From the NCBI RefSeq assembly GCF_964340395.1, contig NC_135552.1:20133181-20197180 (forward strand): 64,000 nucleotides of DNA, in the 5' to 3' direction. The DNA is from Glandiceps talaboti (lineage: Eukaryota; Hemichordata; Enteropneusta; Spengelidae). The notes below the pieces were generated by a model. The model was not told the origin of the DNA. It worked only from the letters and a program-made list of their open reading frames with translations, and searched no databases. This document shows, piece after piece, positions 55,712 to 64,000 of this stretch. Each line of letters starts with the position of its first letter. Position 1 is the first letter of the stretch. A program made the translations under genes and the position numbers.

Positions 55712-58700
55712 CAAGTTTATAGACTGCAGCACAAAGAGTGGTCCTATGCTATCTTTATGGCTCCACTGCTATGATAAAAGTAATGCAAGACTTGGTATTT
55801 AACCATGGGTCTTCTAGATTCATATTGTTATAGTTCAATATTGCTACAAAACACAACAGACAATTTGTCATTGTCAGAAACTTCACCTTGACAGAGTTAC
55901 AGTCCCTCCCTTACCTTCATCCAGAAACTGTAAGAGTGGTCGCCATAATTTGAAGTCCTCTTTTACAAAAATTCTTAACAGTACAACATTGACTAAAGTT
56001 TAGTTGTTTAAAAGGAATTCTGTGTTAAAAATGAATTTCCCCGTTAATTTATTAAGAGATTTTTTAAATTATGCATAAAGTATCATTTGTAGAAAGTCTT
56101 TTGAAGGATACATTGTTACTATATTGCACTGACATTCTTTCAATGTTAAGATCTAACGAAAAGAAACATAGAAATATGAAAGATGTGGCTAATGTTTATT
56201 TTTTTCCTCAAAATATACTTAACAATTTGAGTGCGTTTGAACATAAGCAGAGTGTGCATAAGCTAAAAAAAATGTTTTGACACACAAACCTTAATACTTA
56301 GATGTATGTTTGAACAGAACGTACCACATCATCTAAATACTGATGTTACGGCCAGTTCAAAATTACAAGATTACACTGCCCTCTAGTGGTGACCCACTTC
56401 TGTGAATGAACTGTTGACTTATTTCGTGTATTTTGTACGATGAAAATGTGTGAATAAATGGAAGAATAGTAAGAAACTAATGCTAATGTTTTGTTTTGTT
56501 TTTGTGTTATCAAATTAGTACCCCACCCCAACGTTTACGCTCTCCCTTTGTTTCTTAAAATGGGAGGGGTTCAGTAGGACTTTTCCCTTTATGATTTGGG
56601 TATTGTTGAAAACTTATTAGTAGGATTATTAAGGAATGAGACATACATCACTTCTATGATGGCTGCTGGTGGGGATGATATGGTAGGGATGTCTCTTCTA
56701 ACAGTGTAGGAAGCCATTTAGAGGCACAATATATCAAACCATACACATAATATGTAACTCTTGTTCTCTCTCTTCTCATGCACTTATTGAATAATTAGGC
56801 TTTGTATTAATATAAAGGATAATTTTCAAGTTTGTTGAATGGGCCAATGTTAAAGCCGAAGAATAATTGAATGTTGTCTTCAACACCTCAATATTATTTA
56901 TCAATGCTTACTCTCCAGTACATATATGGTCCTTGTCATAATCTTAACACTATTGTTACAGTATATAAATAGACATGACCACAGTCCCTCTATGGACTGT
57001 GACATGACCAAATATTGAAGATCGGTTATCACCTGCTTCATAACTGAATACGGGTAAATGAAGTTTACATTGCAGCAAAGCAACAAGAAATGTTGCAACT
57101 TTACAATGGCAACGAGTGTTGGTTAGGTTTATTTTGATTCCGAGAGCCACAACTCAATGAAATGTCGAAAATAAGACCATCACCCACCACCCCCACCCAC
57201 CTCCTCTTTGAACTTTGTAAAAGTGATGACCCCTTTTCTTTGACCACGAAATGGAGGTGACTCCCGTCCCTCTGTTTGGCCGCCCCTGGCCATAAAACTA
57301 AACGCTACCTTACTCTACACCAACAATATAAGTTATAACTTCAAAATATCTTGAAATCGTTTCTTTACTTGTCTGTCATTGCTTAATATTTATTTCATTT
57401 TGTTCTTTTAGGCTGTGACGCCCACTGTCTGTGTTTACTCTTGGCAGATACGTACAGGTGTCAAGTAAATAAATGTTTAGAACTGAATAACAAGGTTACA
57501 CGTACATATGCACATAATCGTTATTATGTATTTGCTCTTGACATCATACCTTGACTTTAGTTATTCCTCTTCGAATAAATAAAAATACACATCTAGCGTT
57601 AGTTAACCCCCCCCCCCCCGCCGTTTCACGATTTCCTCTGAGTCTGTAAATACAAACTTTGCGTACAAACCCTGAAACCAACCAACGAGTATGTTATTAT
57701 ATATACTTAGCTAAAAATAATATCGTAACGATTAATCGAAATATGTTATCTATTGAACGATAACGACCGACACTGTAATTTTTTAACTACTGGGTGTACT
57801 ATCTAGAGATGTTTGCCCATTTGTTACTATGACAACACATAGAAACCTACTTCACCAGTGTTACGGTGTTGCCTGCAATCTGTGTAAAGCTAACTCACTC
57901 TGTGTTAACCACCGTTACGGTAGCACCGGTAAAAGTCACTCTGTGTTGTTATAAGCACCGTTGACAAGTGTCCTGTAGCGTGTTTCTAACATGTAAGTAT
58001 ACATTTTCTTATACCACTTTACAAAATACGGGACAGTTTTACTCAGAAACTACCCAGTCTCGGTCTTAAGTTGTTCTTCTTCTGAATAGGATCATCTATG
58101 TCTTCTTTTTGTGTGTTAATCTTGCATATTTTTTCTTGTTCAGACTGGAATTCGTAACCCAGAGATTAAAATACAAACTGTGAGCAAACATTGGCCATTG
58201 TTCTGAATGATAAAAAAAACAAATAATTCAAATTTCAAGGAGGAAAACATTCATTACATACTAGTTAAGCCAGTACATTACAGTGAATTTTTGTCACTTG
58301 GTCAATCAAATTTTATCATCAAACTTGCCCTATAATATATAGTGTTGTTTGCCATATGTGACCAACCAGTCTCTTAGTCTAGTTCCTGACGATGACATTG
58401 ACTTCATACTTTCAATTCATCACCACGGTCAACCTCTCCGTCTGAACTAGACTAAGTATGACGTCAACGTCACCGTCGGGAACTAGACTGTCAGTCTCTC
58501 AGCTGTCATATGTTTCAACAGTTCGTTGGAAAAAAAAACTTTGAAACACAGAGGGGGAAAACGATCATTTATTGTCAGAAGTATGCCGTCGTAATAGTGG
58601 AATTATTTTTTGGCGGTTAAATTCTCATATACATGTTTAGTACTTTGTGCGTTGGGTGTTTCTGGTGAGTACTGTCCGCCGGATAGCCCTGTATCATGTC

Positions 58701-59881
58701 TTTACCAAACCCATTCCCCTCGTGGTGTGATATTTATCACCATAACAACGGTAAACAGATAACACAATATACAAATATGGAAGAATATATGACAATATTT
58801 GTTGTATCAACCCGGCATATTTGGTTAGACACGCCTTAGCAACTGTCGACCCTTTACATGTTGTACTTTGAACACAATTGTCTGTACTGTAATCACCAAT
58901 CAGAACAGACTGGATGTTGTTCGTCGCTAAGAAGAGCAGACAACACCAAACAGCCGCTAATCATCCAAATTAACAGCAAGTATGTTAATTATGACAAGCT
59001 TAACAAGACTGATACGGGGGACACACTTCTATCCTAATTACCAAATTTGAGCACGCCCCAAAATTGCACAAATAACGTACAGCTGGTATATTTAGTAGAA
59101 ATACCTTATTAACACAATTAACAGAAACAATATTAATCAATAACTTTTCAAATCATATTGTCTCAATACCGATATTTCGATATCTATGACGTCATCAGTA
59201 CTATAAATCTATTATGACTTATAAGAGTCATTAAAACATTCTTTTAAAATTTTCTCATCAAGTTTGATGTTCAGTTATAAGAAGAACCCGTACACGTATT
59301 TGGTGTTGAGTACAACCTTGACAGTTTCACTTGTTTTTTCAGCCTAGAATCTCAGTATATACTTGTAGTTGATTTGGGCTACTCTCAAGATTTGTGGGTA
59401 ATAGCCAAAGTCAACTAGGACCTTCGATTTTATCAATACCTTGCAAAACACTGACATATTTTCAAGTCTCAGTATTTTTAGAAAAGATGTCCTAAATGAA
59501 ATAGTTGGTGTGTAAATTTAACGCAATTTCGGTAATTTTATCTTCTTTTAATTTATTTTATTTCTATTTTTACTAGTTTTGTAAATATTGTATGCATTTT
59601 AGTCTTTCCAATTTCAGAGTGTCTGTAAATGGGGTAATCCTGTAGACATCTCAAATAGATAAAAAATAAATAAATAAATAAATAACTACAAGCATACAAA
59701 GGAGGTAAAACTGCTGAGGTTGTCCTCACACTTGTCCCCGCCAAATTCAATGAGGTCTGAAAGATGCGACGAAAGATACATCTTGGCTATCACCAAATCC
59801 CTTGGCCTTCACCACTACTATTTAAAGATGAAATGATAAATACTTTAGATTATCTAAAATCAATAGAGTGAAACAAACAAA
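55712..59881. other. Gene-poor region between BDP1 and the small membrane-protein gene
   Basis: No coding gene is supported. It contains a poly-C run at 57607-57620, a hairpin element at 58377-58489, and CRE-type TGACGTCA sites near 58458 and 59188. The GTAAGT-containing AACATGTAAGT at about 57988-57998 could be the donor of a non-coding first exon for the gene at 60448, but this is a guess. Confidence 0.4.
58377..58489. mobile_element. Hairpin element with about 34-bp arms
   Basis: AGTCTAGTTCCTGACGATGA/CATTGACTTCATACT pairs with AGTATGACGTCAACGTCA/CCGTCGGGAACTAGACT. The loop is about 44 bp and contains an extra GAACTAGACTA. A small foldback with no second copy seen here. Confidence 0.75.
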
Positions 59882-60092
59882 TCATACATCTATATGTACA
59901 GACACTATTTGTATTCTATAAGATAGGATGAAATCAACATGACTGTTTTCATAAGCTATTGTATTAGCAATGAAACCATCAACTGTAACCCATTTTTTTT
60001 TTCTCTCGGCAACTTCAAAGTACACTGTATGGTTATCATAAATTCTAATGCCAACGGATTGCCTAGTGTAACCTAACCCTTCAAACCGTGAA
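59882..60092 (-). other. Possible terminal exon or gene remnant
   Basis: On the minus strand an acceptor-like TGTATGTAG (before 60092) opens a 70-codon frame ending at 59882. It reads SRFEGLGYTRQSVGIRIYD, then YFEVAERKKKWVTVDG and ENSHVDFILSY, which looks more protein-like than the surrounding AT-rich noise. The frame is also open further upstream to 60307. No other exon of such a gene was found, and a + strand gene begins at 60448. I do not recognise it. Confidence 0.25.
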
Positions 60093-60447
60093 CTACATAC
60101 ATGTACAAGACATGACATGACATGACATGACATGACACGATGTCGTCTAGTATTGATGAGATTTTCCCTGGATTTTTTTTTCAAATTTATAAGGATTTTC
60201 GAAACCAAATCCCATGTAAAATTGGTAAAGTTTATCTGTAAGCTTATGAAAAATATATTCACATCATAGCGAGCCCACATCTTGATAATCGGGCGACAGC
60301 GGTACATGATAACATGACTACCTACTTTTTCCCGTTCCCTAAGACAATAATGCCGCGACTTTTATCAAGACGAGGTAATACTGGTTTGTATATTGTTACT
60401 GATGACTAAATAGCATACACTGTTTCATTCTTTTTCAGCGTTGAAAA

Positions 60448-60663
60448 ATGGGAGCAAAAGAGCTTTGTTTTTCCATTTTATGGTTTCTATGCTTGATCTT
60501 CATATCCTGGCCAGTGGCTTTCTTTACGGCGTGGTTCTACATTATATGCCTTCCATTCGGTGTGTGTATCGACTTCTGTAAGCAACTCTGTGAGCTTCTG
60601 CTGAAAGTAGTAAACTTTCCGGAGTGGACAACACAGAAGATGGTCAAGGGCGAAGGCTGTTAA
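60448..60663 (+). CDS. 71-residue membrane protein, unnamed
   Basis: A single coding exon beginning just after an acceptor (TTCTTTTTCAG, ending 60438), so the 5'UTR is spliced. The ATG at 60448 follows GTTGAAAA. The protein is Cys- and aromatic-rich with one long hydrophobic stretch, or a hairpin of two (LCFSILWFLCLIFISWPVAF and FFTAWFYIICLPFGVCI, residues 6-42). A short amphipathic tail (LLLKVVNFPEWTTQKMVKG) follows and the last residue is Cys. Cys residues near the membrane edge (IDFCKQLC) could be acylated. The pattern resembles conserved small animal membrane proteins whose names I cannot assign. The splice site, clean start and strong composition bias support a real gene. Poly(A) signals are at 61158 and 62824. 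Confidence 0.65.
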   Translation: MGAKELCFSILWFLCLIFISWPVAFFTAWFYIICLPFGVCIDFCKQLCELLLKVVNFPEWTTQKMVKGEGC

Positions 60664-61157
60664 ACTATGACGTCACAGACATGGCTGCTACAATAAATGA
60701 CACTATTTCATGTATCTATTCTACATGTTAATCAATAACAATATGTAATGGTGTGAACGGACTTTTACACATTTTATAGTTTCTACAAAACTCTACGTTA
60801 ACAATGCTGCTAACCGTCATCCTATGTCAAACCGCCATTACTGTATTTAAAAAAATCTTTACTTTATTATTGCATGTTTTTACGATAATGATCTATGTTG
60901 CTAAGTTATACGTGCCGCTGTATTTAAACGTCAATTGTATCCGTACGTGTTAGTCTATGGTTTAAAGGGGGCGGTGGCTATACATACATATTGGTTTGTT
61001 TTAAACCATAAAGAGTCACGGTGGGTTGTTAGTTTCCTATGGCTGAGAAGGGGGTGGTGGCTACATATAGTGTAAATTACCTACACACTGGGTCATGTCC
61101 CTGGTTATTTCGATATTTGGCATATTTTAAACCATAAAGAGAGAATGGATTGAGCTA
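60664..61157 (+). other. 3'UTR of the small membrane-protein gene
   Basis: Contains a diverged duplication of about 110-150 bp: GGGGGCGGTGGCTATACATA...TTTAAACCATAAAGAG (60966-61016) and GGGGGTGGTGGCTACATATA...TTTAAACCATAAAGAG (61050-61141). It ends at the AATAAA at 61158-61163. Confidence 0.4.
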
Positions 61158-61163
61158 AATAAA

Positions 61164-63929
61164 ATCGAAAATCGTTGCGTATTTTATTCTACTTACATAT
61201 GTATGTTTCATGACGCATTTTGCAATTCTTGAACGAATATTTTTTGTATGAGATTTTGTATAATATTCAAACCTTTTCAGTTTAGCAGTAAATGAATACA
61301 AAGTAGTTGTAAGTACTCATATATCACAGTTGCTAGCTAACAATGTCACGTACATGCAATACATCCTGTGATTATTTATTCATAGTCTACTCCCTATACG
61401 ATATCGTTACAATTTACACCTCTACGAGTAGAGACCACGTTGGCCTCCACACTAATTTACTCAATAGCATTTAGGTTGCAGGTATTCTGTATTTTATCTT
61501 CTGTTTGTAATATATATGTCAAATGTTTTGTGTTATGTCGATGAATTATCGTTATTATTCCGTTGGTACAAATAATAGAAATAATAGCAATACTTAGATT
61601 AGGATAAAACCTACGGACTACTATACATGTCCATATATTTTCTGTTGAGGTCAGGAATCAAATACTGTAATGTATAGAACTAGCATAAAAACAAACTATA
61701 ATATTGTTGTTAAGAGAACTGACAATTGCCTATTATGTTATGTTATGATTAAATGTACTATTTTGTATACGATTCTGTTGTGTTGTATTGTATTCCATCG
61801 CACTGGGACTATGCTATGTAAGTATAGAACTGTGGATTTCTTTTTATTCTCTATCTTTCATATTAACTATATGGGCTACCTAATATACTACTGTATACCT
61901 AACCGAGATGAAGAATGAAATACTATGCCATGCCATAAGTTGTTGCTTCTTGCAATGTCATGTCCTCAATATTATTCCAACTTAAGAACATATCACTTTT
62001 GACTTTGCAAGGATTCTTTAAGAAGGATTGTCATAAAATCTTTCAAAGTTCTAGAACTGATATAATTTTTCCATATAACTTTGATATTGTTGTAATTTCG
62101 CCTTCTTGAAGCGAGAATCTATCTTGGCCGTCTCTCCATGTAATAATCTATAAATTACTTAAATTCTAAAATATGTAATGGAAAACAAGAGTCATCTAAA
62201 ATAACAACATAAGCTATAGAAAAATGCAATAATGTCAAACTACACGCTTTTTTTCCGATTTATCAAATCTAACAATATAATGTATTACGTGGTGAATCCT
62301 AAGCCATCTCAATAACTACTACTCGATTTATCTACGGTGAAGACACTATCCACGATTTATATACGGTAAAGATATCCAGTACTCACACGAAGAGGACAGT
62401 GTTTGGTCCTGTGGTTTAGGACTCACTTTTGTCCCCACCAAAACGTAAACTTTCTGGTGACATTGCCGTGTGTGTAAAGCTGTGTACAAGATTAGTGTTT
62501 TATCCATCTCATTGGAACTATTCCCTGTGATTAGACGATCTTCGTATTTCTGTTGACAGTGTAGTATTACCCACTCGGATTAAACGACTCGCTACTACGT
62601 TAGTTATCAAGATGATCCGACAACAAATCGAAGAGAAATATTGAGACAGCATTGGAATGAAAGTAGTCTTTCACTTTTACTGTATATGAGAATTACGGAT
62701 CCTTTTTTTATAGATAATATTTTCGTTTATTTTTAAGATAATGTGACTGTATATTTATATGTTATCTTAATTCTACAGTATCAATGCCTACCAATCTTTA
62801 TTGATTGTAATGAATACTGAGTCAATAAAACCGTCTTTGAAGTTTATTTCGAAACAAATCTTTCCATGTTCTCATACCTTACAACTTAGTGACATCACAG
62901 AGTAAGTGTTACAATTACCCACCTTTTTTTGTGAAGTAGCGGAAACCTATGACAAAGATGACACCAATAAGTTAATATTTAGCCGATCAAATCCACACAT
63001 ATCTACGTGTCGATGGAATTCACATATCTAGGTGTAGGCGACTGACATAGTCACAGTCTCCACATTATATCCGTATAGATAGCCTCGCCCTGTTGTCTCT
63101 TCTATACCACCATCATTTCCTCCTGTGTGATAGGGCGTGCCGTCGAGATCTAAAACAGTGCCTGTGTGTAATCACCACAAAAAACAAGTAAGTAGCTAAT
63201 TATACTGTATAATACACATCACCATTATTATCATTGGCATATATATATATTTTAGGTTGTCCTTGATTTCCAATAGATATGTAGTATTTATATACAGAGG
63301 TGTGTTCTCTTATTGTACACGGAAGTAGTAGATAGAAGTTGTTATTTTGACAGGAAGAATATAGTACTAAGTAACAATGATTGAAATCAACAGATATGTG
63401 TACAGTGTATTAGGTAATAGTGTATTCAATTATCGTGTTTATACGTTCTAATTATCTAGAATCATTGTCAAGTACGCATGTTCAGTATCACACCGTGTAT
63501 CTACGATGAGCATCAGTGTAGTGTTTACTCAGTTCATATATCCGTAGAAGTTGTATAAACGATACACCTCAAGGAAGTGCTACCTACTTAGTACTTTTTA
63601 TGTCATTTTATTTGTCTATGGTAAAACTTAAATACAAATACTTATTGATATTAATATGATGTCCATTTCAACCATGAGATATAAAATTCAAAGTTCACGG
63701 TACACCACATATAGATTACACAGTGAGCATCACTGTACATAAATATCCAGGTGCACCATGGTCTTAAGGTTATACACACATGCCATGCCAATCAAGATAC
63801 AAATCAAAGGTTCAATTCTGCTTCAAACACAGTCGAGGATAAATTTTGCTACTTTTATAGCAACCTTAATGTAACTGATACTTGAGGTCTATCATGGTAG
63901 GGTTGAACCACTATGACGATGATTCGTCT
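61164..63929. other. Right-hand intergenic or intronic region
   Basis: No coding gene, RNA gene or strong repeat recognised. A second AATAAA at 62824-62829 (GTCAATAAAACCG) may be a distal poly(A) site for the gene at 60448. Confidence 0.4.
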
Positions 63930-64000
63930 ATAGGGCACGCCGTGACGGGGCGCCCTCAGACGACAAGACGTATCTTACAGTCTAGGACGATATCTGCTAA
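63930..64000. repeat. Second copy of the CCGTGACGGGG dispersed repeat
   Basis: GGGCACGCCGTGACGGGGCG/CCCTCAGACG, then TATCTTACAGTCTA, matches 7428-7515 with a short deletion in the middle. It runs to the window edge. Confidence 0.6.

Noticed and set aside
61670-61918. An 82-codon + strand frame downstream of the small membrane-protein gene
   Set aside because: Composition is typical of AT-rich noise (Tyr, Ile, Cys-rich), with no splice signals or motifs.

Overview
The window is nuclear DNA of an animal, most likely a marine invertebrate such as a hemichordate, cephalochordate, echinoderm or lophotrochozoan; I cannot place it more narrowly. The evidence is AT-rich sequence, genes split by GT-AG introns, conserved metazoan proteins, microsatellites, a tRNA-derived SINE and many small foldback elements. 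I see no bacterial, viral or organellar segment.

Layout from left to right. A two-exon, possibly 5'-truncated gene of unknown function (175/202-1943, +). SF3A1, the U2 snRNP splicing factor (3763-14628, +, 17 coding exons, 807 aa). H6PD, the ER glucose/hexose-6-phosphate dehydrogenase and 6-phosphogluconolactonase (17047-21229, -, 5 exons, 787 aa), convergent with SF3A1. An ISOC2-like isochorismatase-fold hydrolase (23038-25135, +, 3 exons, 196 aa), divergent from H6PD. An unnamed ankyrin-repeat, probably nuclear protein (27257-35648, -, 12 exons, 628 aa). DNAJC25, an ER membrane J-protein (36796-43876, +, 11 exons, 330 aa), divergent from the ankyrin gene across about 1.1 kb. BDP1, the TFIIIB B'' subunit of RNA polymerase III initiation (46659-54727, +, 10 exons, 922 aa). 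A gene-poor right third contains one 71-aa membrane-protein gene (60448-60663, +). I rebuilt the exons by hand from splice consensus, reading-phase continuity and family similarity; phases close in every multi-exon model. The genes are ordinary, functionally unrelated neighbours and not an operon-like system.

The most unusual signal is how repeats sit relative to gene structure. Several tandem arrays start at, or include, an exon boundary. BDP1 exon 7 ends in ten 69-bp repeats, each carrying its own 5' splice site in the same phase with no stop codon, so choice of donor could insert 0 to 9 copies of a 23-residue block just before the SANT domain. SF3A1 exon 8 has about six copies of its donor region. 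BDP1 exon 9 has its acceptor region repeated upstream. DNAJC25 has its last codons and stop repeated into the 3'UTR. Other arrays begin at the donors of BDP1 exons 2, 4 and 5 and SF3A1 exon 4.

The second signal is about fifteen foldback (MITE-like) elements from many families, mostly in introns. Two copies of one family lie in opposite orientation around SF3A1 exons 13-15, an arrangement that could favour a circular RNA.
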